A DNA stretch of 64,000 nt from Candidula unifasciata. Lineage: Eukaryota > Mollusca > Gastropoda > Stylommatophora > Geomitridae. Within the stretch, counting starts at the first letter, position 1; the number at the start of each line of letters is the position of its first letter. The notes below the pieces were generated by a model that saw only the letters and a program-made list of their open reading frames with translations, had not been told where the DNA came from and ran no database searches. The position numbers and the translations under genes were made by a program. Shown piece after piece: positions 11,662 to 21,545 of this stretch. Location of the stretch: positions 50,001-114,000 of the forward strand of contig CAJHNH020002062.1 of assembly GCA_905116865.2 (NCBI GenBank), read 5' to 3'.

Positions 11662-11935
11662 AGTTGCCATGGCGTAACGGTTTGACGTTCGTCTACGGAT
11701 CTGAAGGTCGTGGGTTTGGGTACTGATGGAGCCCGATTTCTTTCAAACATAACCTTTGGCCCCGGGGTCAACCTAGCCTTAAATGGGTATCTGGGAAGTA
11801 AAGGTGGTAGGCATGATATTGACCCTATCAAAGAGCGAGTGCCGGTTGGTCTATAAAATAGATCTAGCCACCAGCCCTGTATGCCCATGCGCCTAAAGAC
11901 ATGGAAGAAGGTCAATTATTTCCGTTGCTTTATCT
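11662..11935 (+). mobile_element. SINE family C copy
   Basis: Begins gagttgccatggcgtaacgg, has a B-box-like ggtcgtgggttt, and ends with the shared gtctataaaatagatctagcc and gcctaaagacatggaaga blocks. It is 120 bp downstream of another family C copy in the same orientation. Confidence 0.65.
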
Positions 11936-12039
11936 GAGTCAGTCAATAATGTAACGTTCAGTAACGTCTTTGGAACCCTATGTAATATGATGGCAGAACT
12001 TAAAATACCATGTGTTGGAAGGATATTGGCATTTGCAAT

Positions 12040-12215
12040 AAAAAGAAAAAACTCCACAGGAGAGCATATACAGCAGGAGTCTACCAATCATCAGTAGAAG
12101 TAATCTCTCGTCGACAAATGTTTCGGCCCACGAGCTCCTAGACATTTTCAGATATTGTGCCCACCTGAGTTCACGAAGCTCAGGGTTGGTTTCTCCTGCT
12201 GCACATATTACCGGA
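12040..12215 (-). repeat. Retroelement 3'-end fragment with GCCGAAAC motif, family G
   Basis: Shares ccaatcatcagtagaa, tttcggcccacgag-type and gcccacctgagttca blocks with 20290-20470. On the minus strand it reads gtgggccgaaaca after a short hairpin-like segment. Probably the end of a retroelement; the element class is an inference. Confidence 0.5.
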
Positions 12216-13070
12216 GATTATGTTCTTGCATATAGGCAGGGGACCGATAGTAAACATACAGCCCAAGAACTATAAGCAACTATAGACAAAGTGACTGAAT
12301 GGCGTACAGATATGGGTGCTGTCTTTAACTCAGAAAAGGCGGCTGTTTTGTGGTGCTCTCAGTTCCTGCGACCTGTCTCAGCAACATTCAGATACTTTCA
12401 TTAGGTCTTCACCACGCCTGCCTTACTGTGCGTAAATTAGAAGAATCAGCCAGTCAGTTTGCTAGGTCGTTTCCTAAAACACTGGCATATCCCGCAGAAA
12501 GATCCAAAAGACGTTTTCTTCCCGCCATTCTGTACGGTGTTTGTAGGTTCTCGGCATTCTAAGCGCACTTCCTACAGCCGTTACAATCCGCGTGCGCGTG
12601 CGTGTGTGTGTGTGTGCGCGCGCGCGTGCCTGTATGATGACATAGTTGACGCAAGCGGAATCGTTGGGGAAAACCCTATTATCAGATTCATAGCTATACC
12701 TCTTGTTTATTTATGCACGTCAACTGCGAGATTATGTGATCCAGAATTCCACTTCATGATTAAATTACTGCTGACAGGCTGCCTGCGTACACGAAGTGCT
12801 CGAATGTACTGTGTATGCCCCGTGCATCGACCCGTGCAACAAACACATTAACGCTGCCACTAATCTCTCCATTCGTGACTTCAAATAATCACAGATCAAA
12901 GGCTCGCCTTGAAGGTCAGCTAGGTCAGGGGGAGTTGAGACCCATGTAGTTTAATGAACACATGCTCGTTCCTCGGTCCGAAAGCTTCAAAGTTAAATTC
13001 CAGATTGTTTAGTTTATCGATTATTTGTTTGTTTGCGTTCACCAGCAATGAACTTCAGCGAAAAGTTCTA
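12216..13070. other. Unassigned DNA with a TG/CG-rich simple repeat
   Basis: A short alternating purine-pyrimidine tract (gcgtgcgtgtgtgtg and gcgcgcgcg) lies at about 12589-12627. The part before it (12225-12350) faintly resembles a reverse transcriptase (DKVTEWRTDMGAVFNSEKAA), but this is too weak to call. No gene is seen. Confidence 0.4.
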
Positions 13071-13074
13071 GTTG

Positions 13075-13215
13075 TTCATCCATTTCGACTTTAGCTTTGT
13101 GTCAGAGCTTGTATTTTGTCTCTACGTCAGTTTTATTGGCTCATTTGTATGCAGAATATTGTTACTTGCCTCTAGAGCAGATGTACTACGTCTTCTCAAA
13201 ATTGAGCCTGCTCCC
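13075..13215 (-). mobile_element. SINE family B fragment
   Basis: Minus-strand copy: agttgttcatccatttcgac, tatgcagaatattgttactt and gcctctagagcagatgtac match the complement of the family B body. It faces a plus-strand copy 40 bp away. Confidence 0.55.
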
Positions 13216-13254
13216 AGTTAGATTCTGTATACATTTGGTGTCAGGTAATGTGCT

Positions 13255-13570
13255 GGGATATCAAGGCGGTCGGCCTGGCTTTTACCATATCACCACCCCG
13301 TGTGGGTTTCGGGAAAACAAGAATACACACACTGCCTACCTAAAAGCATGTCGTAAGAGTGGACTAATCGGGAGATTCCTTCGAAGTGGGAGTGCATCTG
13401 CCTGAGGGGCAAGCAACCAGCAGTCTGCATACAAATTAGTCATATCTGTCAAACGGATGCACACGCAACACTCAGGTTCTGGAATAGGAGGACTGCTGTT
13501 CAGAAGTGGACGAACAACCATAACTTTTCGCCAGAGTTTACAGCCGGTGAACGCGAAGAAGAAGAAAGAG
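13255..13570 (+). mobile_element. SINE family B copy
   Basis: Contains taagagtggactaatcggg, agcaaccagcagtctgcat, cacgcaacactcaggttctg and a (gaa)n tail at 13555-13567. About 300 bp. Related copies occur near 14595, 34395, 34575 (minus), 42150, 43670 (minus), 60065 and 61890 (minus). Confidence 0.7.
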
Positions 13571-13789
13571 GACCATATCACCTAACGCGTGTCGATAAGT
13601 CTACACAGATTTACGTCTAGCACTCTATACCCGATAGGCCAAAGGATGCTTTTATTTACTGTTTTTATAGTCCGTTTCAGAAGTAGTGAGCAACTTTACG
13701 ATTGTATAACGTTCGGTGTCAGTTGTTGAAATTTGGCATGCAACTTGTTTTTGTGTAAGCAAACATCAAATGTTTTCGGTTTGCCCTAC

Positions 13790-14135
13790 TTGCGGTATCA
13801 TCGTCATCATGTAGCAGGTCCCTTTTAGAACTTCGCTCTCATCACGGTCTGCCTGAAAGAAACTCAGTCTCTCGCCAACTCTCCCGTCTTCATGTGCTTT
13901 CATATTCAAGGAGTCACTTATATCCTGTGCCCATCTTCGTATTGGTCGGCCCCTTCCCCTCCTTCCTAGTACCATGCCTTCTGCTACTATTTGTTCCAAT
14001 CCTTCGTGGAGCTTGATATGACCAAAATATTTCAGCTTCCGAGACAGGATGCTGTTTATCAGCCAGTCTTCCTTGATGTTCAGATCTTTCAAGCTGGCAG
14101 TATTTCTCCTCTTCTTTGTCCGAGATATTCTGAGA
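13790..14135 (-). pseudogene. LINE C-terminal domain remnant
   Basis: The minus-strand frame has SRKLKYFGHIKLHEGLEQIV, then [20 protein letters not shown] and LNMKAHEDGRVGERLSFF. The signature LKYFGH(I/V) ... GRRGRGRP ... W is the usual C-terminal end of RTE/CR1-like non-LTR retrotransposons. Only the tail is present, as expected for a 5'-truncated insertion. A G-rich run follows at 14157-14178. Confidence 0.8.
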
Positions 14136-14594
14136 ATACTTGCGGTACATTGGGAGTGGGGGGTGGGGGGGGGGGGGGCACCAGTTCGAAGAAAGCAATG
14201 AGCATGAATACAATTAATTGAGTAATATAAATTTTTCAAATTTCACGGTTTTATAGGCGTTTCACTCACAAGTAATCCCCAGCACTAATCTTCCATGAGT
14301 TGTTGATTTTTTTTCATTGGATGGGGGATAGGCTATCAAAAAACTTACCATGCATCGCTGCACACGCGAAATGATTTCCAAGGAATCTCCACTAGTGTGT
14401 CAATTACTATATATTTTTAGGGGTACACATATTATTAGTCAAAAATCAAAGAAATTCGCTGCTTCAAAAAACAAAAACAAAAAGCAGCAGCACCTTTGCT
14501 ACTCTAAACTACACAATTTTTAAGACATCGAAAATCTAAAGGTAGGGGCAAAACTTCGTTTCGAACCGAACAAGAGTATTGGAGATATTTGTTA
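14136..14594. other. Unassigned DNA
   Basis: Poly-G run near 14157-14178, then AT-rich sequence. No gene or family is recognised. Confidence 0.5.
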
Positions 14595-14878
14595 AAGTTC
14601 CCCGTGTGGGTTCCTGGGCCCCATTGTGGGGAAAACAAGAATAGACTCACTGCCTCCCCAAAAGCAAGTCGTAAGAGTCGACTAATTGGGGAGCTTCCTT
14701 TGAAGTCGGAGTGCATCTGCCGGAGAGGCAAGGAACCGACAGTCTGTATTCAAGAGAATGAGATCTGTAAAACTGATGCACACGTAACACTCAGGTTCTG
14801 GAGCAGGACTGCAGTTCAGTAGTGGACGAGCAACCAGAACCTTCCGCCAGAGTGTACAGCTGGTGAACGCGAGGAAGG
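14595..14878 (+). mobile_element. SINE family B copy, best preserved
   Basis: Starts near ccccgtgtgggttcctgggc, then has cgtaagagtcgactaattgg, gaagtcggagtgcatctgcc, aacactcaggttctgg and ccgccagagtgtacagctgg. The tail is ggaaggaagg. This copy is the clearest guide to the family. Confidence 0.75.
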
Positions 14879-14925
14879 AAGGATTTGTTAAAGTGGAAAT
14901 TCATGCGTTTTGAAATACACTATAC

Positions 14926-15134
14926 CAGTGATTTCCAAACTGCGCGCCGCGGCGCCATGGGGAGCCGCGACCTCTTCATAGGGGCGCTGCGAAATATTCG
15001 AAGATACTCGAGTTTTATTTGTTTTGATCTCTTACATACGAACAGTCATACTTTTACTTAGGTTAGGGCGCCATGGAAACATTGTAATTAAAAAAAAAAA
15101 AGGCGCCGCGACTAAGACAAGTTTGGGAGACATC
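14926..15134. mobile_element. hAT-type non-autonomous element, 209 bp
   Basis: The left end cagtgatttccaaactgcgc and the complement of the right end (cgatgtctcccaaacttg) form imperfect inverted repeats, and each continues into a GC-rich gcggcgcc block. The flanks carry cactatac on the left (14918-14925) and cactatag on the right (15135-15142), an 8-bp near-identical target duplication as hAT elements make. No transposase is inside. Confidence 0.7.
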
Positions 15135-15215
15135 GCACTATAGGATAGTGAATGGGAGCTTCCTTTATCGTTTCTTTTACAGAATGTGAAACGTTTTTGC
15201 TTATACATTTCAGAG

Positions 15216-15410
15216 CAGTGGTTCTCAAACTGCCGGTTGCGTCCCTTGTATGGGTCGACCGACCATTTCACAGGGGTCTCATAAGACCATAAGACAAGAC
15301 ATATTCATTAAACTTATGAAGGAAAAAAAATTGTTTGGGGGTCGCCACAAAAATGGGGGGGGGGGGACTTTATTAAAGTGTGGCGGCATTTGGAAGGTTC
15401 AGAACCGCTG
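15216..15410. mobile_element. hAT-like MITE, 195 bp
   Basis: The left end cagtggttctcaaactgccg and the complement of the right end (cagcggttctgaaccttc) match the CAGTGGTTCTCAA-type repeat of Charlie-like hAT elements. An internal G run sits near 15354-15366. I do not see a clear 8-bp target duplication, so the boundaries are approximate. Confidence 0.6.
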
Positions 15411-15680
15411 TGTTAAAGGAAAAGAGGTATCATTGACTGTATCAGCTCTGTTGGAATGTTGAATTAAGAAACCATATCACAGCACTCGGGACACTGCTAA
15501 AAGTGCTCCGTACCCATTTTCACGCGCAGAGTTCCAATTCCGATGGCAGCAGTAACCGACGATTGTTTATCTGTCTCACCTTTCCCATAAGTGTTGAGCG
15601 TCGGCCAGATCACATCATCACTCCTCACGGCACCATTCTCCTCAGCCTGTGGTGATCTATTTTTAGGGTGTCCATACTAT
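15411..15680. other. Unassigned DNA
   Basis: Nothing recognisable apart from cacagcactcgggacactg-like text that faintly resembles the LINE remnant at 52965. Confidence 0.4.
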
Positions 15681-16330
15681 TATGAGCTGAAAACGAGACA
15701 TCCAACAAATATTATGAGCTGAAAACGAGACATCCAACAAATATTATGAGCTGAAAACGAGACATCCAACAAATATTATGAGCTGAAAACGAGACATCCA
15801 ACAAATATTATGAGCTGAAAACGAGACATCCAACAAATATTATGAGCTGAAAACAAGACATCCAACAAATATTATGAACTGAAAACGAGACATCCAACAA
15901 AAATTATGAGCTGAAAACGAGACATCCAACAAATATTATGAGCTGAAAACGAGACATCCAACAAATATTATGAACTGAAAACGAGACATCCAACAAATAT
16001 TATGAGCTGAAAACGAGACATCCAACAAATATTATGAGCTGAAAACGAGACATCCAACAAATATTTTGAGCTGAAAACGGGACATCCCACTAGTATTTTG
16101 AGCTGAAAACGGGACATCAAACAAATATTTTGAGCGGGACATCTAACAAATATTTTGAGCTGAAAACGGGACATCCAACAAAATATTTTGAGCTGAAAAC
16201 GGGACATCCCACTAGTATTTTGAGCTGAAAACGGGACATCCAACAAATATTTTGAGCTGAAAACGAGACATCCCACTAATGTTTTGAGCTGAAAACTGGA
16301 CATCTAACAAACATTTTGAGCTGAAAAGAC
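15681..16330. repeat. 32-bp minisatellite, about 20 copies
   Basis: Unit atgagctgaaaacgagacat plus ccaacaaatatt. The first half (to about 16060) is nearly uniform; the second half changes to ttttgagctgaaaacgggac with ccactagt variants and is more diverged. Minus-strand frames here (MSRFQLKIFVGCP and similar) are repeat artefacts. Confidence 0.95.
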
Positions 16331-17227
16331 AGCATCCTAAGCAAGTAAGTTCAACACCAAACCCCTTTCCTCTCCAATTTACTGTTCTATTTCGAAGCAA
16401 ATTCATAGATTTGTATAAAATAGGACTATTGGCGGGTGTTTTTGGAGTACCAACCCAAGTACCACGCACTCCCACAACAACGGTCAGCCAGAGTTGCCAC
16501 TTTTCTTTGACAAAAAACATCAAAAACGGAGTCAAAAAATACACAAAACATCTAAATTTGTCTGGAAAACATCTTTAGAAAAACATTCAAATGGAAAGAG
16601 TCACAAATTACATAGCAATTGATATGACTTATCCTATAGAATCATGTCCTCAAATTTACTGAATCTCCCTTACAAGATCCACAGGATAAACTAAGCTTGG
16701 ATGATGAAGTTGAAGCTTCAGATCCAAAATGACTCTGGTATGCTTTAGCTGTTCCAATTTCTTTTAATACACAATCAGGGAGCTGATAAGTGGAACAGCC
16801 TTTTCCTACTCTTATCAGGCCGAATTGTATTGTCAAGATAGCATTTAAGAGGTCAAATTTCCTCCTGTTTCTTAGGTTAGATTTGATAAATTCACTCCAA
16901 ATGAAAAACCTCTAGAAAAACATCTACCATCTAAACGTCAAAAATGTCATCTAAATGCAAGGGAAAACATCTAAAACTGGGTGTAAAACACCTAAAGTGG
17001 TAACACAGCGGTCAGCTACACTTAGATCTAAATTCCCCAAACAACTCGGGATTTTTGCAGAGACCCGTGAATATCAGGCAACCTCTGTTTCACAAATTTA
17101 AATGGCTCAGATGTTTTCACTCACAACCCGTTAATACAGCATGAATGCCCGTGTGTACCAATACTTCACACAGCCCTGACTTCCTTAGCTCTTTGCACAC
17201 AGAGTGACTTTTGCATACAACATGGAA
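16331..17227. other. Unassigned DNA
   Basis: AT-rich, with several aaaacatctaaa words that echo the adjacent 32-bp array. A 64-codon minus frame at 16642-16836 has no recognisable domain. No gene is supported. Confidence 0.45.
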
Positions 17228-17442
17228 AAGGCTTTGCGAACGCATTTCGTAATGCCGAGGTGCCGGGTTCGATCCCAGCTGCGGGTTGCGCCTCGCATTG
17301 GTTTCGACAGTGGTATCGAGAAGCCGACCGTCCATAAAGCAATGGCAAACTACTGGACGTAAACTTGCCTAGAAAAACCACAACAGCCAAAAAAATGCTG
17401 GGGTTGGTTTTGCAACGTTCTGTAAAGGATACGCAACTAACC
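17228..17442 (+). mobile_element. SINE family A copy
   Basis: Good B box (gccgggttcgatcccagctg), then gagaagccgaccgtcc, caatggcaaactactggacg and ggatacgcaactaacc, followed by a T run. It precedes a LINE tail. Confidence 0.8.
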
Positions 17443-17534
17443 TTTTTTTTTTTTTAAATGGTCAGAGTAACATCTCTTAATCATAGCAAAATGTGGACAA
17501 ATATGGCGTGCCACGTAAGTTGATAAGATCTTCC

Positions 17535-17644
17535 ATGAATATGGTGGTGGTGATGATGCTGACGATGGCTGTGGTGGTGGTGATAATGATGATGTTGAGA
17601 TGGTGGTGTCGTCGATGGAGGTGATGATGATAATGGTTATAATT
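17535..17644. repeat. GGT/GAT trinucleotide-rich tract
   Basis: Degenerate ggtggtgatgatg-type simple repeat, probably the decayed tail of a LINE like the one that follows. Confidence 0.8.
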
Positions 17645-17925
17645 ATGGTAATAGCGGGCGGGAGCCCGAAGACAACTTATCACAGACATCAGAAGGAGAC
17701 AGTCGTCATTTTTCGGCCATGTTATGAGAAGAGGGAAAATAGAACATGTTGTGACCACCGGAAAGATATGTGGAAGGAGAGGTAGAGGAAGCCAAAGAGA
17801 GAAGATGCTTGACAGTCTTGTTGCATGGCATGGAGGTGTATCGGCACACGAACTAATACATGCTGCAGGAGATCGCAGATTATGCAGAGGCGTGATCGCC
17901 CACGCCAGTCGGCAAGGCACCTGAT
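17645..17925 (+). pseudogene. LINE 3' end (C-terminal peptide plus TGA-rich tail)
   Basis: Translates, with a frameshift, to [20 protein letters not shown] then KICGRRGRGSQREKMLDSL, VAWHGGVSAHELIHAAGDRR and VIAHASRQGT followed by stop. The tail is (tgatga)n. The same peptide pattern recurs at 23440, 26770 and 33343 (minus), so this is an abundant, 5'-truncated non-LTR family. RTE-like is my best guess. Confidence 0.8.
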
Positions 17926-18050
17926 GATGATGATGATGATGAATGACGGTTATGTGAAAACGAAGACGTTGAGGATGATTATAATGATAGAGGTGTTGAT
18001 TATGAAAATGGTTATCGCAGTGATGATGATGATGATGACGAAGAGGATCT
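17926..18050. repeat. GAT-rich simple repeat
   Basis: Interrupted gatgatgatgat tracts after the LINE end, consistent with an expanded LINE tail. Confidence 0.8.
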
Positions 18051-18055
18051 CTTAG

Positions 18056-18642
18056 ATTCGCCTCTTTTGTCAGAGCTCATAATGTGGCCATATCCCAATT
18101 TGCAATGCCCTTCTCCTGTGAAATTTAATTTATCCATCTCCCTTCACGTCACGCAAAAAGCATCCCATGAATTTCCATTTACCTCAAGTTTATATCTTTT
18201 ACTTTTTTTAGGATCACACAGGGGTTTGCTTTTTTTCTCCATTTCCTCCTGTGTGAAATGTTAAATTACAGGCTCCTTTCTTTTCTTTTAACGTCCTAGT
18301 CATCCTCCCAGGATAATTTTCTTTCTTTGTTTAAAGCTATACATCTCAAAGACTTCTACAAAGTGCGGGCCCTGTGTCTTCTAGAAACATTGTTTTAAAA
18401 TCATCAAGAGGAATCCATTACCACGCATCCGTTCCTTCCCATTTTCTCTCATAACTGGGAGTTTTATGCTGACAAGAAAAACCCGCATCAAGCAGGAGAC
18501 ATTCGATCGATGGCAAGACGCCATATTTCAATGAACTCTGCCAGGACTTGTCTGCAACCTCCGCACGTTGCTGTTCTTGGTTTAAATGTGAACCGGTTTG
18601 ATCGTGCGGGTTGGCTGGGCGTGGTTCTAACTGATCCATTGA
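18056..18642. other. Unassigned DNA
   Basis: Unique-looking DNA before the second 22-bp array. Short frames on both strands have no motifs. Confidence 0.5.
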
Positions 18643-20148
18643 AAGATTCACTAAGTGACACATAAAGGTTCACTGATTGACACATTAAGTTTCACTGATT
18701 GACACATAAAGGTTCACTGACTGACACAAAAAGGTTCGCTGATTGACACATAAAAGTTCACTGACTGACACATAAAGGTTCACTGACTAATACATAAAGG
18801 TTCAATGACTGACACATAAAGGTTCACTAATTGACACGGAAAGGTTCACTGATTGACACATAAAGGTTCACTAATTGACATATAAAGGTTCACTAATTGA
18901 CACATAGAGGTTCACTGATTGACACATAAAGGTTCACTGACTAATACATAAAGGTTCACTGATTGACACATAAAGGTTCACTGACTGACACATAAAGGTT
19001 CACTGACTGACACATAAAGGTTCACTGATTGACACATAAAGGTTCACTGATTGACACATAAAGGTTCACTGATTAATACACAAAGGTTCACTGATTGACA
19101 CATAAAGGTTCACTGACTGACACATAAAGGTTCACTGATTGACACATAAAGTTTCACTGATTGACACATAAAGGTTCACTAATTGACACATAAAGGTTCA
19201 CTGATTGACACATAAAGGTTCACTGACTGACACATAAAGGTTCACTGATTGAAACATAAAGTTTCACTGATTGACACATAAAGGTTCACTAATTGACACA
19301 TAAAGGTTCACTGATTGACACATAAAGGTTCACTGATTGACACATAAAGGTTCACTGACTGACACATAAAGGTTCACTGATTGACACATAAAGGCTTACT
19401 GATTGACACATAAAGGTTCACTGATTGACACATAAAGGTTCACTGATTGACACATAAATGTCCACTGATTGACACATAAAGGTCCACTGACTGACACAGA
19501 AAGGTTCACTGATTGACACATAAAGGTTCACTGACTGACACATAAAGGTTCACTGATTGACACATAAAGGTTCACTGGTTGACACATAAAGGTTCACTGA
19601 TTGACACATAAAGGTTCACTGATTGACACATAGAGGTTCACTGGTTGACACATAAAGATTCACTTGTCGACACATAAAGGTTCACTGACTGACACATAAA
19701 GGTTCACTGACTGACACATAAAGGTTCACTGACTGACACATAAAGGTTCACTGACTGACACATAAAGGTTCACTGGTTGACACATAAAGTTTCACTGATT
19801 GACACATAAAGGTTCACTAATTGACACATAAAGGTTCACTGATTGACACATAAAGGTTCACTGATTGACACATAAAGGTTCACTGACTGACACATAAAGG
19901 TTCACTGATTGACACATAAAGGTTCACTGGTTGACACATAAAGATTCCCTTGTCGACACATAAAGGTTCACTAATTGACACATAAAGGTTCACTGACTGA
20001 CACATAAAGGTTCACTGACTGACACATAAAGGTTCACTGACTGACACATAAAGGTTCACTGATTGACACATAGAGGTTCACTGGTTGACACATAAAGATT
20101 CACTTGTCGACACATAAAGGCTCACTGGTTGACACATAAAGGCTCACT
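18643..20148. repeat. 22-bp minisatellite, about 68 copies
   Basis: Unit ggttcactgattgacacat plus aaa, with gactgacac, aattgacac and ggttgacac variants. It is unrelated to the 22-bp array at 2968. Runs of variants recur in the same order (for example the block with agattcacttgtcgacac near 19655, 19945 and 20095), so groups of units have duplicated. Confidence 0.95.
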
Positions 20149-20149
20149 T

Positions 20150-20290
20150 TTTTTCCCTGCATCAACACTACAAACAGCAAATCAAGTGGCTTGGTCATCT
20201 CTTCAGATTACAGCAACATCAAATACTAAAAAAGGAAAACATCCAAGCTATAAGAGCAACTGGACGGCCCCTGAAAATGGATGGACAATA
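20150..20290 (+). pseudogene. LINE C-terminal fragment
   Basis: Reads HYKQQIKWLGHLFRLQQHQI then IQAIRATGRPLKMDG. The (R/K)WLGHL(F/V)R ... GRP pattern is the C-terminal motif of non-LTR retrotransposons. It lies directly between the 22-bp array and a family G fragment. Confidence 0.65.
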
Positions 20291-20470
20291 AGAATAAACT
20301 CACAGGGAGCAAGTACAGCGGGGATCTACAGTCATCAGTAGAAATTATCCTCTTTCGACACACGTTTCGGCCCACGATTCCTAAACGTATTCGGAGGTGG
20401 GCCCACCTGAGTTCATGAAGCTCAGGGCTGCTTCCCTGCTGCACAGAATTACCGGATGGTGTTATTATTT
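20290..20470 (-). repeat. Retroelement 3'-end fragment, family G
   Basis: Second copy of the 12040 repeat: tacagtcatcagtagaaatt, cgtttcggcccacgattcct, gcccacctgagttcatgaag. The minus strand reads gtgggccgaaacg. Confidence 0.55.
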
Positions 20471-20710
20471 TGGCCAGAGACAAGACGACTTAGTGGTTTC
20501 GAAGGAGGTACTGTGAGATAAGAAGTCGCCGCGACAGCGTAATTAGAACAGTCCGCATGCCTGGACGACCGAGCGACAAGCTTACTTTGGTTTACCGGAC
20601 ACATGTTGGACTTTTATTAGCAGTTGGCAGAGGGACACTGGCAGACAATTCGTACACGATGGACTTTCAAAGGGATGAGAAACTCCTTTCCGCTAGACAC
20701 CCGGACCAGC

Positions 20711-21184
20711 TCACCGAGGCCCGTCCCCTACGTTGTTGCGCTGCGTCCACAGCCAGCTAGAGGCCCTTTCGGCTGCCTCTCCCAGTTTTTTGAGTGCTCG
20801 TTTCCGTTCATTACCGCGCAATCCTAATTCTTTCACCACATTGTAGAGCGAAGTGGAAACGAGGCCTCTCGCTCCCACTTCGACGGCAAATACCCGTACT
20901 GTGTAAGCCTCGTTTCTCCTCAAACCGGCTGCTAAATCACTGTATTTCTCGAGCTTATACAAATGATTCTCCTCCATACGCGACTCAAACGGGACCGTCA
21001 ACTCAATCAGGATGAGTTGCCGTTTTTGCGCAGAATGGAGAACGATGTCCGGTCGCAGGCCGGTTTTACGGATCAACTCGGGATACCGTTCATGTCCTGG
21101 CAGATCAACCGCCAGTAACCAGTCCCTCGCAGAGTCTAGCGCAGATGGAGCGAATGCGTTTTGGTTGGACAACATTAAAGACAC
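20711..21184 (-). CDS. Retroelement-type protein with PD...ELT nuclease-like motif
   Basis: 157 codons, open from an ATG to a stop. The sequence runs ARDWLLAVDLPGHERYP, then TGLRPDIVLHSAQKRQLIL, then IELTVPFESRMEENHLYKL, EKYSDLAAGLR, VFAVEVGARGLVSTSLYNVV and AAERASSWLW. This arrangement (PD, then about 18 residues, then ELTVP, then a basic patch) is common in proteins scattered through invertebrate genomes beside reverse transcriptases, and it resembles a PD-(D/E)XK nuclease core. That fold assignment is inference. No reverse transcriptase is seen on either side, so it is either a C-terminal fragment of an element or an orphan frame. It has no clear start context and no introns. Being free of stops while every other retroelement fragment in the window is broken makes it look recent or selected. 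Confidence 0.55.
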   Translation of the reverse strand: MSLMLSNQNAFAPSALDSARDWLLAVDLPGHERYPELIRKTGLRPDIVLHSAQKRQLILIELTVPFESRMEENHLYKLEKYSDLAAGLRRNEAYTVRVFAVEVGARGLVSTSLYNVVKELGLRGNERKRALKKLGEAAERASSWLWTQRNNVGDGPR

Positions 21185-21456
21185 TTAGTCTTCACTGTAT
21201 GACAATAGCCAGCCATTGTGCCCTGTGTCACAAATTGTTCATTTCCTTTGTGCTTAACGGCAGAAGTGGTTTATAGTGATGGTGATGATGACGACAAGTG
21301 AAATAAAAAAAATCCAGCATAACCAACTGAAGAACCAGACCAACCGGAGTAAGTTAATAAAAAGCTAATTTAAAAAAAAAAAAAGTAGAACAAGAGATCA
21401 GGATTTGTTTCGTTTCTGGTCCGACCCTGTAAATATTTTACACATTCAATGTCAAA

Positions 21457-21545
21457 ATGGCGGCCACTGTGGTGAAGATCGGTAGTCACCTCAAGGAGTT
21501 GAGATTTCATCTTTGCCTTAAATCTGCTTCTAGTCAGGGAATTAG
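21457..21545 (+). CDS. NDUFA2: NDUFA2 exon 1
   Basis: Coding part from ATG to the donor ag|gtaaat; ends in phase 2. Encodes the N terminus through SSQGI and the first strand of the fold. Confidence 0.92.

Noticed and set aside
15968..16544. Minus-strand frames rich in SRFQLKIFVG
   Set aside because: 32-bp minisatellite artefacts.
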